DNA of 64,000 nucleotides from CAIXRL01 sp964619155 (GCA_964619155.1 CAZUEM010000002.1:10447-74446), one strand, 5' to 3'; positions 27,856 through 36,760 are shown, numbered from the stretch's first letter. Notes: generated by a model not told the origin, from the sequence alone. Translations and numbers: made by a program.

Positions 27856-29217
27856 CTACTTGTGGAAGTAGATGTTGTCCACGTACACCGAGCCCACGTC
27901 GCCGGCGAGGATGAGCTGGGCCAGGTGCCCGCGCGTGGTCAGGCCGGTGAAGTTCGAAAGCGGGATCTCCAGGCTGCTCCACACGCCGGGCTGGAACGCG
28001 GGCGTCGTCCCGGCGTTGAAGGTCAGTTCGTGCTCCCGGTCGTCGCCGCCACCGAAGTTCCCGTTGGCGCCGAAATCTACCAGCTTCACCCGGAACGTGG
28101 TGCCGGTGGCCGCCCAGACGTCCAGGTGGAAGTGCGTCATGGCGGTCGCGTTGATCGTGTTGGCGCCGGTGAACTCGGCGGCGGCGTAGGAGAGGATCGA
28201 GTACAGCTTGACGTCGTCGCCGAAGAGCTTGGTGTCCGTGACGTCGGCGCCGTCCCAGGTCGTCGACCAGTTGTTCACGGCCACGTTCGAGTAGGCGTTG
28301 CTGAACAGCGAGATCACGTCCGCGGCCGGCACGGTCGGCGCCGGAGCCGCCGACAGCGGGGCGGGTTTCGGCGTGACCGTCAGCACGCCGGTCGCCGGGA
28401 GGCCCCCCAGCGAGGCGGTCACCGTGGCGGTGCCGAGGCCGACGGCCTTCACCGTGCCCTCGCCGCCCACGGCCACGCTGTCGGCCGACGAGACGAACGT
28501 GAAGTAGCCCTGCATGGCGCCGACCAGGACGTCGCCGCCGTCCACCGCGAACACCACCCGCGTGCCCGGCACGGTCACGAACGAGCCCACGTCGGGCGTG
28601 AGCGTCGCCGTGTTGATGGCGGGCCGCGGGTTCGAGACGGTCAGCGTCTGCTCGAAGCGGATGTCGTCGAGCCAGAGCGTCGCGCCCTGGCCCGCCTCGG
28701 GGCCCTCGGCGAGGTAGAACATGCCCCTCTCGTCGACGAGCCGCGAAGCCAGCGGGATCGGGATGACGATGCGCGTCCAGTCGGTGCCGATCGTGACGAA
28801 CGTGCGCCTGGCTTCGTAGCGCGACGTGCCGGTGTTGTCGTTGCCGAGGCCCGCCACGTCCAGGTTGAGCGTGCGGTTCGCCTTGGCCCAGAACACCAGC
28901 GCGTCGTAGCCGGACAGGTCGCGGGCGCGGTTGGTGGTGAACGCCCCGCCCGAGTAGGTCCCGCTCGGGTCGCCCGCGGCCGGCACCACGAAGCGCAGCG
29001 ACGTCGAGCCGCTGTGCGCCTCGGTGGAGTCGATGGCGATCGCGTCGAGCTTCGAGCCCGCGAAGGCCTGGTAGTCCACCGCGATGCCGAAGCCGTCGTC
29101 GAAGACGACCGGCGCCTTGAACGTCGGGGCCGGGACGCCGGCGTGCTTGGCGCACCCCGCGGCGGCCAGCGCGAGCACGGCCGCCGCGACGAGGACTGCT
29201 GACGTTCTGCTGGACAT
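27856..29217 (-). CDS. Surface lipoprotein with carbohydrate-binding-like domains
   Basis: The 453-residue protein has an N-terminal lipoprotein signal ending AAAGC (C22). Residues about 35-190 form a jelly-roll, CBM-like domain with the ending GATLWLDDIRFEQ. Residues about 195-300 resemble a bacterial Ig/Big2 domain (SADSVAVGGEGTVKAVGLG). Residues about 315-453 are a second jelly roll ending GSVYVDNIYFHK. The terminal 'Y-V-D-N-I' strand is typical of CBM-type sandwiches. It probably captures beta-glucan at the cell surface for the GH16 lipoprotein and the importer. ATG at 29217 follows GGAGG. It sits between the FlgD-type protein and the ROK regulator in one operon. Confidence 0.75.
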   Translation of the reverse strand: MSSRTSAVLVAAAVLALAAAGCAKHAGVPAPTFKAPVVFDDGFGIAVDYQAFAGSKLDAIAIDSTEAHSGSTSLRFVVPAAGDPSGTYSGGAFTTNRARDLSGYDALVFWAKANRTLNLDVAGLGNDNTGTSRYEARRTFVTIGTDWTRIVIPIPLASRLVDERGMFYLAEGPEAGQGATLWLDDIRFEQTLTVSNPRPAINTATLTPDVGSFVTVPGTRVVFAVDGGDVLVGAMQGYFTFVSSADSVAVGGEGTVKAVGLGTATVTASLGGLPATGVLTVTPKPAPLSAAPAPTVPAADVISLFSNAYSNVAVNNWSTTWDGADVTDTKLFGDDVKLYSILSYAAAEFTGANTINATAMTHFHLDVWAATGTTFRVKLVDFGANGNFGGGDDREHELTFNAGTTPAFQPGVWSSLEIPLSNFTGLTTRGHLAQLILAGDVGSVYVDNIYFHK

Positions 29218-29269
29218 CACTTGCCTCCGCAAGGGGCCTCCTGGCCCGGACAGTCGCCTCCGCTGGACG

Positions 29270-30241
29270 CTAGCGGGCGAGCACGAGGTTACGGGTGAAG
29301 CGGCCGGCCGAGGTCTGGAGCACGGCATGGTACACGCCGGCGGGCGCGCTCGAGCCGTCCTCGGCGCGGCCGTCCCACGTCGTCGCGTGCGGGCCGGCCT
29401 CGGCCTCGCCGCGGAACAGCGACGCGACGCGGCGGCCGGTGACGTCGTACACCGTGACGTCGGCGAAGCCGCGCTGCGGGAGCGTGAAGTCGAGGCGGGT
29501 CGTGCCGCGGAACGGGTTCGGGGCCGCGGGCCGCAGCTCGAACACGCCGGCGGCCGGGGCGCCCACGTCGAGCGTGCCGGAGCGGAACCAGTAGATGTTG
29601 TCGTAGAAGACGCCCGACGAGATGTAGCCCGTCGCCCGGTTCGCGAAGCCGATCTGCAGGATCTGGCCGACGAGGTCCGCGGTGATCGGGAGCGAGATCG
29701 TGAACGTGCCCCAGGTGGCCGGGAGGTTCGTCGTGTCCACGAACAGGTAGTTCGTGGTCGCGTATCCGGCCGCAGGGTTCACCGTCTTGATGAACGCGGT
29801 TGCGGTCGAGGGCGGCAGCAGGTTGCCCATCTTGGCGTCGAACTGGAACGTCCACAGGCCGCCGACGTCGCCGGCCGCGATGGTCTGCTCGCGGAACACG
29901 TTCGACTCGACGATGTTGCCGTTGGCGTGGTCGGTGTTGTTGTAGTCGCTGTACACGCTCAGTTGCTGCGCGCCCTGCTCCGGGCCGCCCTGGCCGGCGT
30001 CGATCGAGCAGAAGTTGCTGGTGCCGTTGGGCGCGGGGAAGGTGCCGTAGCCGTAGAGGTACGTGCCGCCCGGCGTGTAGACGTTGCCGTAGACGACCCA
30101 GCCGTCGCCGCCGAGGGCGGTCGGGCTCGCGAGCACGAGGCCTTCGAAGTTCTGCGTGTAGGCGGTGATCGCCGCATGGCTCACGGCGGGGACGGCGGCC
30201 AGGAGGGCCGCGGCGAGGAGGGTGCGGACTCGGCGAATCAT
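29270..30241 (-). CDS. Secreted protein with paralogous jelly-roll domain and FlgD/T9SS-like C-terminus
   Basis: The 323-residue protein has a signal peptide (about 1-23, ending VSHA). A domain of about 210 residues follows that resembles the divergently encoded protein at 30611-31267: both have a 'G-N/K-I-V/M-E-S/A-N' strand, 'T-A-F-I-K' or 'I-A-F-I-K', and 'F-T-I-S-L' or 'F-S-I-S-L' segments. Residues about 240-323 are the FlgD-like Ig domain (VTVYDVTGRRVASLFRGE ... GVYHAVL). ATG at 30241 follows GGGAGG. It is the first gene of the minus-strand operon behind operator C. Surface glycan binding is the likely role, inferred from context. Confidence 0.72.
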   Translation of the reverse strand: MIRRVRTLLAAALLAAVPAVSHAAITAYTQNFEGLVLASPTALGGDGWVVYGNVYTPGGTYLYGYGTFPAPNGTSNFCSIDAGQGGPEQGAQQLSVYSDYNNTDHANGNIVESNVFREQTIAAGDVGGLWTFQFDAKMGNLLPPSTATAFIKTVNPAAGYATTNYLFVDTTNLPATWGTFTISLPITADLVGQILQIGFANRATGYISSGVFYDNIYWFRSGTLDVGAPAAGVFELRPAAPNPFRGTTRLDFTLPQRGFADVTVYDVTGRRVASLFRGEAEAGPHATTWDGRAEDGSSAPAGVYHAVLQTSAGRFTRNLVLAR

Positions 30242-30324
30242 GTTGGGACCTCCCGGTGGAAAAGGCTGCGTGGCGCTGGGGCGGGAGCGGTCCGTCGCGG
30301 GCGCTCCCGAACGACCTGCGGGCA

Positions 30325-30353
30325 ATCCTAGGCTATGTTCGCCAATCGAACAA
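30325..30353 (-). promoter_or_regulatory. Promoter of the minus-strand glucan operon
   Basis: Read on the minus strand, TTGTTC (30353-30348) and TAGGAT (30330-30325) are 17 nt apart. The -35 box occupies positions 4-9 of operator C. It should drive the eight genes from 30241 down to 21125. Confidence 0.5.
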
Positions 30354-30356
30354 AGT
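30332..30356. promoter_or_regulatory. Operator C (same motif), minus-strand operon
   Basis: On the minus strand the site reads ACTTTGTTCG - 5 nt - CGAACATAGC, an inverted repeat matching at 8 of 10 half-site positions. It covers the -35 box and most of the spacer of the promoter for the operon that includes the ROK gene, as expected for autoregulation. Confidence 0.8.
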
Positions 30357-30429
30357 GATTTCTTGGATCCGGGGAGATGGCCGGGGGGCGCCCCGGCCGG
30401 GCGGGGCGGGCCGGCCGTTACCCCTGCGG

Positions 30430-30452
30430 CTTCGGGGCCGCGGGCCCCGAAG
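30430..30452. other. Perfect 10-bp hairpin between the divergent promoters
   Basis: CTTCGGGGCC, loop GCG and GGCCCCGAAG form a perfect stem followed on the plus strand by AATTTACC. It could stop stray transcription between the two promoters or act as a structural insulator. Confidence 0.4.
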
Positions 30453-30477
30453 AATTTACCGGCCGGGTCGAAAAAAG

Positions 30478-30502
30478 ACTTTGTCCGGCAACCGAACATA
30501 GT
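30478..30502. promoter_or_regulatory. Operator D (same motif), plus-strand secreted protein
   Basis: The site reads ACTTTGTCCG - 5 nt - CGAACATAGT, with 9 of 10 symmetric half-site positions apart from one T/C mismatch pair. It contains the -35 box at positions 4-9, exactly as operator C does on the other strand. Confidence 0.8.
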
Positions 30503-30509
30503 CTAGCCT
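30481..30509 (+). promoter_or_regulatory. Promoter of the plus-strand secreted protein gene
   Basis: TTGTCC (30481-30486) and TAGCCT (30504-30509) are separated by 17 nt. The -10 box is weak, but the layout mirrors that of the minus-strand promoter. The start codon is about 100 nt downstream. Confidence 0.45.
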
Positions 30510-30610
30510 TGTGTCCGTTGGGGAGCAGTCGGTCCCCCGGGATGCGACCTGCGGTCTCCTCCTGCGCTTCGTCCACGCAGCACCCGTTTCGCCTCAACCG
30601 GAGGTCAGAC

Positions 30611-31267
30611 ATGAGAGCACTCGCTACCACCGCCATCGCCGCCCTCCTCCTGGTCGCGCCCCTCGCGGCGCACGCCGACGTCAACGTGACCGTGGACCCG
30701 GTGACCATCACCAACGCCTACATGAACGTCTTCGAGCTGCCCGTGAACGGCGGCGGCTTCGTGTTCGGCACCGGCTGGGGCGTCCCCGACCTGGTGGCGA
30801 CCTGGGCGGGCGGCAACGTGACGCTGAGCCCCAACACCATCGGCGACCCGAATCCGTTCTGGTACATCGGTGGCGGCGCGCCCGGCAGCCCCGGCAACAA
30901 GATCATGGAAGCCAACCTGTACGCGGAGCCCCCGGCGCTGTCCGGCCAGACCCTGACGTTCACGGGCAACGTGCTCTCGAACACGCTGGCCCCGTCGCAC
31001 GTCTCGATCGCGTTCATCAAGGACTTCGCCCCGGACTTCTCGTCGTTCGTGCAGAGCACCGTCGTGCTGCCGGCGTCGGGACCGTTCAGCATCTCGCTGG
31101 CCACGATCGCCGACCCCGCGCGTCACGTGCAGTACGGCTTCCAGACGACCGGCCCGTGCGTGTGGTTCACCGACGTGGCGCCGTTCGGCTCCGTCACCAT
31201 CGGCCCGAGCCTGCCGACGCCGACCGCGACCACCTCGTGGGGCCGCGTGAAGTCGCTGTACCGGTAG
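30611..31267 (+). CDS. Secreted single-domain protein, paralogue of the divergent FlgD-type protein
   Basis: The 218-residue protein has a signal peptide (about 1-23, ending AAHA) and one beta-rich domain. Segments such as NKIMEANLYAEPPALSGQTL and VSIAFIKDFAPDF align with the protein at 29270-30241, but the FlgD-like C-terminal domain is missing. It ends in a short Thr/Pro/Ser-rich tail and SWGRVKSLYR. ATG at 30611 follows CCGGAGG. It has its own promoter with operator D and is followed by a strong hairpin, so it is a single-gene unit of the glucan regulon. It is probably a periplasmic or released glycan-binding protein; no catalytic motif is visible. Confidence 0.68.
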   Translation: MRALATTAIAALLLVAPLAAHADVNVTVDPVTITNAYMNVFELPVNGGGFVFGTGWGVPDLVATWAGGNVTLSPNTIGDPNPFWYIGGGAPGSPGNKIMEANLYAEPPALSGQTLTFTGNVLSNTLAPSHVSIAFIKDFAPDFSSFVQSTVVLPASGPFSISLATIADPARHVQYGFQTTGPCVWFTDVAPFGSVTIGPSLPTPTATTSWGRVKSLYR

Positions 31268-31285
31268 TTCGCCCCTGCAGCAGGC

Positions 31286-31317
31286 GAGGCCGCCCGGTGG
31301 GGACCCCGGGCGGCCTC
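31286..31317. terminator. Terminator hairpin after the secreted protein gene
   Basis: GAGGCCGCCCGG and CCGGGCGGCCTC pair perfectly over 12 bp around an 8-nt loop, followed by GTCATTT. It lies between convergent genes and may serve both strands. Confidence 0.7.
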
Positions 31318-31348
31318 GTCATTTCGGGGCGCGGGCGCCGCGGCCGGG

Positions 31349-33628
31349 CTAGGCCTGGTCGAGCTTGAGCCGCCGGATCATCTCCGCGTAGCGCGGGTCG
31401 TGGCGGATCGGGTCCAGCCGCGGGTGGACGCGCAGCAGCACGAGCCCGGTCGCGTGTTCCTCGATCGCCGACTCGAGCCAGCGGAACGCCTCGTCCACGT
31501 CGCCGAGGCAGGCGTGCACGGCCGCGATGCCCCACGCCGAGACCACGCGCCCGGCGCGGGCCGCGACCAGTTCGGCGAGGATGCGCCGCGCCTCGGGGGC
31601 GTCGCCCCGGCTCGCCGCCAGGTGCGCCAGGCCGAACGACGGCCCCGCCACGCTGCCGCCCAGCCGGCGGCCCTCCTCGTAGTGCGCGAGCGCCTCGTCG
31701 AACTGGCCCAGCGCCTCGAGCGAACGCGCCAGATCGGTGTGCGCGCCGTCGAAGCGGGGATCGAGCTCGATGGCCTTGCGGTACCAGCGCACCGACTCCT
31801 CGTACTCGCGCGCGTAGTAGTAGGCGTCGCCGACGGCGGTGTGGATGATCATCGAGAGCGGGTCGAGGCTCACCGACTTGAGCATCGCCTCCTTCGCCTC
31901 GGCGTGCCGCTCGACGATGTAGTAGCCGCGCCCGAGCACGTACCAGGCGGCGGAGAGCCCCGGGTTCAGCCCGATCGCGCGCCGCAGGGCCTCCAGCGCG
32001 CGCGGGTAGTCGTGGTCCCGCTGGTGGACGTGCCCGAGCACGACGTGCGCCTCGGCCAGCGTCGGGTCCAGCTCGAGCGCCTTGAGCGCCGCGCGGCGCG
32101 CGTCCTCCATGGCTTCGGCCGGCGGCGCCATGCCGCGCGAGGCGCGCGTCGTGTGGCACTCGCCCAGGCCGGCCCATGCGGCGGCGTGGCCGGGATCCAG
32201 CTCCAGCGCGCGCTGGAAGTAGCGGATGCTCAGCTCGATCGCCTGCGGCGAGGTGGCTTCGGCCGTGTGCTTGCCCTTCAGGTACTCGATGTGCGCCTCG
32301 GCGTTCACGTGCCGCCTCTCGGCGAGGCGCGTCGCTTCGCTCGGCGTCACGATGAGCGCGATCTTGCGCGCCACGGCGGCGGCCACCTCGCTCTGCAGGT
32401 CGAGCACGTCCTCGAGGCTGCGGTCGTAGCGCTCGCTCCAGAGCGTCTCGTCGCGCCGCGCGTCCACCAGCTGGACGTTGATGCGCACGCGATTGCCGAG
32501 CAGCAGCGCCGAGCCCTCGAGCACGGCGTCCACGCCCAGCTCGGCGGCGATGACGGGCAGCGGCTTCGTGACGCCCTTGTAAGCCATGGCGCTGCGGCGC
32601 GAAATGACGCGCAGGCTCTCGAGCCGCGCGAGGTCCGAGATCAGCGCCTCGGTCATGCCGTCGGCGAAGTACTCCTGCGCCGGGTCGCGCGAGACGTTCT
32701 CGAGCGGCAGCACCGCGAGCGACCGGATGGCTCCCTGGTCGCCGGGCGCCGTGCCGCCCGTGGCGGGCGCCAGCGCCCCGCGCAGGGCCCGCAGCGCCTG
32801 CGCCACCTCGCGCGCCGTGGCCGGCCGCGCCTTCGCGTCCTTCTCGAGGCACTGCAGCACGAGCCGCGAGAGATCCGCGGGCAGGCCGGCGCGCAGCTCG
32901 GCGGGCGGGCGCGGCGCGTCGCGCAGGATCGCGGTCGTCACGTCGGCCAGCGTGTCGCCCGCGAACGGGTGCCGCCCGGTCGCGAGCTGGTACAGCAGCA
33001 CGCCGAGCGCGAACAGGTCCGTGCGCGCGTCCACCGCGGCGCCGCGCACCTGCTCGGGCGCCATGTACGGCACCGTTCCGAGCACCTGCCCGGCCACCGA
33101 CAGCGCCTGCTCCGTGGGCGCGCCGCTGTCCGAGGGCACCGAGGACTCGCCGGCCGGCCGGGCGAGGCCGAAGTCCAGCACCTTGACGCGGCCCTCGGCC
33201 GAGACCATGACGTTGCGGGGCTTGAGGTCGCGGTGCACGACCCCGCGCTCGTGGGCCGCCGAGAGCGCCTCGGCGAGCGGCGTTCCGAGGTCGAGCAGCC
33301 GCTCGAGCGGCAGTCCGCCCGGCCGGACCTCGTCGGCGAGCGTGCGGCCCTCGACCAGTTCCATGGTCAGGAACCGCACGCCGCGGTCCTCCTCGATCGA
33401 GTGCAGCACGACGATGTTCGGGTGGTTGAGCGCCGCGACCGTGCGGGCTTCTCGCTCGAAGCGGGCGAGCCGTTCGGGGTCGGACGCGACGGCGCCGGGC
33501 AGCACCTTGATCGCCACCTCGCGTCCGAGCCGGCTGTCGCGCGCCCGGTACACCTCGCCCATGCCGCCGGCGCCGAGCGGCGCGACGATTTCGTAATGAG
33601 CGAGCTTCTGGCCGGAATGGAGCGGCAT
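31349..33628 (-). CDS. Ser/Thr protein kinase with TolB/FlgO-like and TPR domains
   Basis: The protein has 759 residues. The N-terminal kinase domain (about 12-285) has GAGGMGEVYRARD, the lysine in VAIKVLP, HRDLKPRNVM, DFGLA and the APEQVRG segment. Residues about 305-440 resemble the region found in CadC/adenylate-cyclase-type regulators (IRSLAVLPLENVS, YFADGMTEALISDLARL). From about 445 to 720 are tetratricopeptide repeats (for example AIELSIRYFQRALELDPGHAAAWAGLG). No transmembrane segment is visible, so it is probably cytoplasmic. This architecture is common in Acidobacteria, Gemmatimonadetes and relatives; targets are unknown. ATG at 33628. It stands alone beside the scaffold gap. Confidence 0.88.
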   Translation of the reverse strand: MPLHSGQKLAHYEIVAPLGAGGMGEVYRARDSRLGREVAIKVLPGAVASDPERLARFEREARTVAALNHPNIVVLHSIEEDRGVRFLTMELVEGRTLADEVRPGGLPLERLLDLGTPLAEALSAAHERGVVHRDLKPRNVMVSAEGRVKVLDFGLARPAGESSVPSDSGAPTEQALSVAGQVLGTVPYMAPEQVRGAAVDARTDLFALGVLLYQLATGRHPFAGDTLADVTTAILRDAPRPPAELRAGLPADLSRLVLQCLEKDAKARPATAREVAQALRALRGALAPATGGTAPGDQGAIRSLAVLPLENVSRDPAQEYFADGMTEALISDLARLESLRVISRRSAMAYKGVTKPLPVIAAELGVDAVLEGSALLLGNRVRINVQLVDARRDETLWSERYDRSLEDVLDLQSEVAAAVARKIALIVTPSEATRLAERRHVNAEAHIEYLKGKHTAEATSPQAIELSIRYFQRALELDPGHAAAWAGLGECHTTRASRGMAPPAEAMEDARRAALKALELDPTLAEAHVVLGHVHQRDHDYPRALEALRRAIGLNPGLSAAWYVLGRGYYIVERHAEAKEAMLKSVSLDPLSMIIHTAVGDAYYYAREYEESVRWYRKAIELDPRFDGAHTDLARSLEALGQFDEALAHYEEGRRLGGSVAGPSFGLAHLAASRGDAPEARRILAELVAARAGRVVSAWGIAAVHACLGDVDEAFRWLESAIEEHATGLVLLRVHPRLDPIRHDPRYAEMIRRLKLDQA

Positions 33629-33721
33629 GGAAACCTGCGTGGGAGTCGTCGGAAGGGCCGCGCACCCGCGCGGCGCCCGGGCGGCGCAGGATAGCAGGGC
33701 GGCGTCCCGGGCGTCGCGGCA

Positions 33722-33821
33722 NNNNNNNNNNNNNNNNNNNNNNNNNNNNNNNNNNNNNNNNNNNNNNNNNNNNNNNNNNNNNNNNNNNNNNNNNNNNNNN
33801 NNNNNNNNNNNNNNNNNNNNN
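33722..33821. other. Scaffold gap of 100 N
   Basis: Exactly 100 undetermined bases. The true size of the gap is unknown, and the two sides may be further apart than drawn. The gap removes the 5' end of the MacA-like gene. Confidence 0.99.
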
Positions 33822-33822
33822 G

Positions 33823-34812
33823 ACGCGCGAGCGCGCGCGGCTCGGCGCCGACCAGATCGGGCGCATCGAGTCGATCCCGAAGCGCGAGGGCGCGACGTTC
33901 CGCAGGGGCGACGTGCTGCTGCGGCTCGATGCCGACGCGGCCGGGAGCCGCCTCGAGCTGGCGCGCGGCGAGGCCCAGGCGGCGCACGGCGCCGTCGCCG
34001 AGGCGCGCGCGGGGGCCGCGCTGGCGGACCGCGACTTCGAGCGGCTCGAGCCGCTCGCCGCGAACGGGCTCGCCTCGCCGGGCGAGCTGGACGCGGCGCG
34101 CACGAGGCGCGACCGCGCCCGCGCCGCGCTCGAGGCCGCGGTCGCGCGCGAGGCCGCGGCGCAGGCGTCCATCCGGCTCGCGCGCACGGCGCTCGCGAAC
34201 CTCGCCATCGTCGCGCCCTTCGACGGCGTGGTGAGCCAGCGCTTCGTCGAGGTGGGCGAGATGCTCGCGCTCGGCCAGCCTGCGCTCGAGGTGCTGAACC
34301 CGCGGCGGCTCTACGTGAGCGCGCCGCTCGACGAGATGGACATCGCGCGCGTGAAGGTCGGCCTGCCGGTGCGCGTCACGCTCGACCCGTTCCCCGGCCG
34401 CTCGTGGCAGGGCGCGGTCACGCGCGTCGCGCCGTTCGTGAACGACGTCGTGCAGCAGAACCGCACGCTCGAGGTCGAGGTGGACCTCGTGCTCGGGAAG
34501 GACGGCCCGCTGCCCAAGCCCGGCACCTCGGCCGACGTCGAGATCATCCTCGACCGCCACGACGGCGTGCTGCGCGTGCCGAGCTTCGCCGTGATCGAGG
34601 GCCGCCGCGCGCTCGTGATCGAGAAGGGCCGGGCCGTCGCGCGCGACGTGCAGGTCGGCCTGCGCAACTGGGAGTGGACCGAGGTCACGGGCGGCCTCCG
34701 CGAGGGCGAGACGGTGGTCACGAGCCTCGACCAGGCCGGGGTCAAGGCCGGCGCCGCGGTGCGCGCGAAGGCGGCGTCCCCCGCGGCGTCGCCGCGGCGG
34801 GCGCCGTCGTGA
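33823..34812 (+). CDS. MacA-like periplasmic membrane-fusion protein (5' end lost in gap)
   Basis: About 330 residues remain, reading from the gap. The first visible part (RREGATFRRGDVLLRLD-like, lipoyl half) leads into an Ala/Arg-rich helical hairpin (about 50-125). Next are the second lipoyl half (IVAPFDGVVSQRFVEVGEML) and the beta-barrel and membrane-proximal domains (LRVPSFAVIEGRRALVIEKG). It would link the inner-membrane transporter encoded downstream to an outer-membrane channel. The signal peptide and start are missing. Its stop overlaps the start of the ATPase gene (GTGA). Confidence 0.85.
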   Translation, partial: TRERARLGADQIGRIESIPKREGATFRRGDVLLRLDADAAGSRLELARGEAQAAHGAVAEARAGAALADRDFERLEPLAANGLASPGELDAARTRRDRARAALEAAVAREAAAQASIRLARTALANLAIVAPFDGVVSQRFVEVGEMLALGQPALEVLNPRRLYVSAPLDEMDIARVKVGLPVRVTLDPFPGRSWQGAVTRVAPFVNDVVQQNRTLEVEVDLVLGKDGPLPKPGTSADVEIILDRHDGVLRVPSFAVIEGRRALVIEKGRAVARDVQVGLRNWEWTEVTGGLREGETVVTSLDQAGVKAGAAVRAKAASPAASPRRAPS

Positions 34813-35540
34813 GCGGCGGCGCGCCCCTCGACGCGGCGCCCGGCGCGAGCCCCGCGGCCGCCGCGGACGAGGTCATCCGCCTCGACGCCGTCACGCGCGT
34901 CTTCCAGGTCGGCGACTCCGAGGTGCGGGCCCTGGACGGCGTCTCGCTCGTGGTGCGGCGCGGCGAGTCCATCGCGCTCATGGGGCCGTCGGGGTCGGGG
35001 AAGTCCACGCTCCTCAACGTGCTCGGCTGCCTCGACACGCCGACCTCGGGGCGCTACGTGCTCGACGGCGAGGCGGTGGAGAAGCTGAGCGACGACCAGC
35101 TCGCCGACGTGCGCCAGCGCAAGATCGGTTTCGTGTTCCAGGCCTACCACCTGGTCGCGCGCATGACCGCGGCACGCAACGTCGAGCTGCCGATGATCTT
35201 CGCCGGCGTGCCGCCCGCCGACCGCCGCCGCCGCGCCGAGGAAGCACTCGCCACGGTCGGCCTCGCGCACCGCCTCGGGCACCGGCCCGACCAGCTCTCG
35301 GGCGGCGAGCGCCAGCGCGTCGCCATCGCGCGCGCCACGGTGATGCGCCCGAGCATCCTGCTCGCCGACGAGCCGACCGGGAACCTCGACAGCCGCTCGG
35401 GCGGCGAGATCCTCGCCGCGCTCGAGGCGCTGAACGCCGCCGGCCTCACGCTCGTCCTCGTCACCCACGACCCGAACGTGGCCGCGCGGGCGCGGCGGCA
35501 GCTGCGCATGCGCGACGGCCGCCTCGTCGAGGAAGGCTGA
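34809..35540 (+). CDS. MacB/LolD-type ABC transporter ATP-binding protein
   Basis: The 243-residue ATPase has Walker A GPSGSGKST, the Q-loop FVFQAYHL, the signature LSGGERQRVAIARA, Walker B ILLADEPTGNLD and the H-loop LVTHD. The VFQVGDSEVRALDGVSL start is typical of the MacB/LolD/FtsE group. It powers the two FtsX-type permeases downstream (mechanotransmission, not substrate channelling, in characterised members). GTG at 34809 overlaps the adaptor stop, and its TGA shares a base with the next ATG (TGATG). Confidence 0.92.
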   Translation: MSGGAPLDAAPGASPAAAADEVIRLDAVTRVFQVGDSEVRALDGVSLVVRRGESIALMGPSGSGKSTLLNVLGCLDTPTSGRYVLDGEAVEKLSDDQLADVRQRKIGFVFQAYHLVARMTAARNVELPMIFAGVPPADRRRRAEEALATVGLAHRLGHRPDQLSGGERQRVAIARATVMRPSILLADEPTGNLDSRSGGEILAALEALNAAGLTLVLVTHDPNVAARARRQLRMRDGRLVEEG

Positions 35541-36760
35541 TGCGCCGGCCGCTGGCGGTGCCCGACCTCGCGGCGCTCGCCGCCGAGTCGCTCGCCGGCC
35601 ACCGGCTGCGCACGGCGCTCACGCTGGTTGCGACCGCGATCGGCGTCACCGCCGTCGTGCTGCTCACGGCGCTCGGCGACGCCGCCAAGCGGTACGTCGT
35701 GGACCAGTTCGCCAGCGTCGGCACCAACCTGGTCATCGTCCTGCCCGGCAAGACCGAGACGAGCGGCCTGGCGGGCTCCTTCGGCGGCACCATCCGCCCG
35801 ATCACGCTCGAGGACGCGGTCGTGCTGCCGCACCGCGCGACGCTGGTGCGCCGGGCGGTGCCCATGTCGCTCGGCTCGGCCGCGCTCGAGTACGGCGGGC
35901 GGAGCCGCGACGTGTACGTGCTCGGCACCACTTCGGACTACCTCGAGATGCGCAAGCTCTCCATGGCCGCCGGGCAGTTCCTCCCCGAGACCGACCTGCG
36001 CCGCGGCGAGCGCGTCGCCGTGCTCGGCCGCAAGGTGCAGCGCGAGCTGTTCCAGGGCGAGAACCCGCTCGGCAAGCCGGTGCGCATCGCGGGGGCGCGA
36101 TTCCGCGTCATCGGCGTGCTGCAGCCCAAGGGCATGGGCATGGGCGTCAACATGGACGAGATCGTGCTGATCCCGGTCGCGACCGGCATGCGGCTCTTCA
36201 ACCAGAAGGGCCTGTTCCGGCTGCTGTGCCAGTCGCCCGACGCGGCCTCGGTGCCCGCGGTGGTCGCGCAGGTGAAGGAGGTCATGCGCGAGCGGCACGA
36301 CGACCAGGAGGACTTCTCGATCATCACGCAGGACTCGATGCTGGCGACCTTCACCAACATCATCGGCGCGCTGACCGCCGGGCTCGCGGGCATCGCCGCC
36401 ATCTCGCTCGCGGTCGCCGGCATCCTGATCATGAACGTCATGCTGGTGTCGGTCTCCGAGCGCACCGGCGAGGTCGGCCTGCTCAAGGCGCTCGGCGCGC
36501 GGCGCGGGCAGATCCTCGCGATGTTCCTGACCGAGGCGCTGATGATCTCGGGTCAGGGGGCGCTGCTCGGCGTCGCGGCCGGCGTCGCGCTCGTCTACGC
36601 CGCGGCCGGGATCTTCCCCGACCTTCCGCTCGCGCCGAGCCCGCTGTGGATCGCGATCGTCATCGCGCTCGCGCTGGCGGCGGGCGTGACGTTCGGCCTC
36701 ATGCCCGCGCGCCGCGCCGCCACCCTGCAGGCGGCCGCCGCGCTGAGGGCCTCGAAATGA
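35540..36760 (+). CDS. MacB-type FtsX permease, first of two
   Basis: The 406-residue inner-membrane protein has one N-terminal transmembrane helix (LTLVATAIGVTAVVLLTALG). A large periplasmic MacB_PCD domain follows (about 60-260, with GTNLVIVLPGKTETSG). Three C-terminal helices form the FtsX domain (IAAISLAVAGILIMNVMLVS and following, with GLLKALGARRGQI). ATG at 35540 overlaps the ATPase stop. It is paralogous to the next gene, and the pair could form a heterodimer with the ATPase and the MacA-like adaptor, exporting a lipid, peptide or drug. Confidence 0.9.
   Translation: MRRPLAVPDLAALAAESLAGHRLRTALTLVATAIGVTAVVLLTALGDAAKRYVVDQFASVGTNLVIVLPGKTETSGLAGSFGGTIRPITLEDAVVLPHRATLVRRAVPMSLGSAALEYGGRSRDVYVLGTTSDYLEMRKLSMAAGQFLPETDLRRGERVAVLGRKVQRELFQGENPLGKPVRIAGARFRVIGVLQPKGMGMGVNMDEIVLIPVATGMRLFNQKGLFRLLCQSPDAASVPAVVAQVKEVMRERHDDQEDFSIITQDSMLATFTNIIGALTAGLAGIAAISLAVAGILIMNVMLVSVSERTGEVGLLKALGARRGQILAMFLTEALMISGQGALLGVAAGVALVYAAAGIFPDLPLAPSPLWIAIVIALALAAGVTFGLMPARRAATLQAAAALRASK

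Larger units (their letters stand above)
30242..30610. other. Divergent regulatory region with two operators
   Basis: This 369-nt spacer holds operator C with the promoter of the minus-strand operon, operator D with the promoter of the plus-strand secreted protein, and a GC-rich hairpin between them. The two promoter-operator modules are near mirror images. No gene is seen. Confidence 0.75.

Noticed and set aside
33367..34560. Frames running through the N gap on both strands
   Set aside because: They are open only because N cannot form stops; none matches a protein family across the gap.
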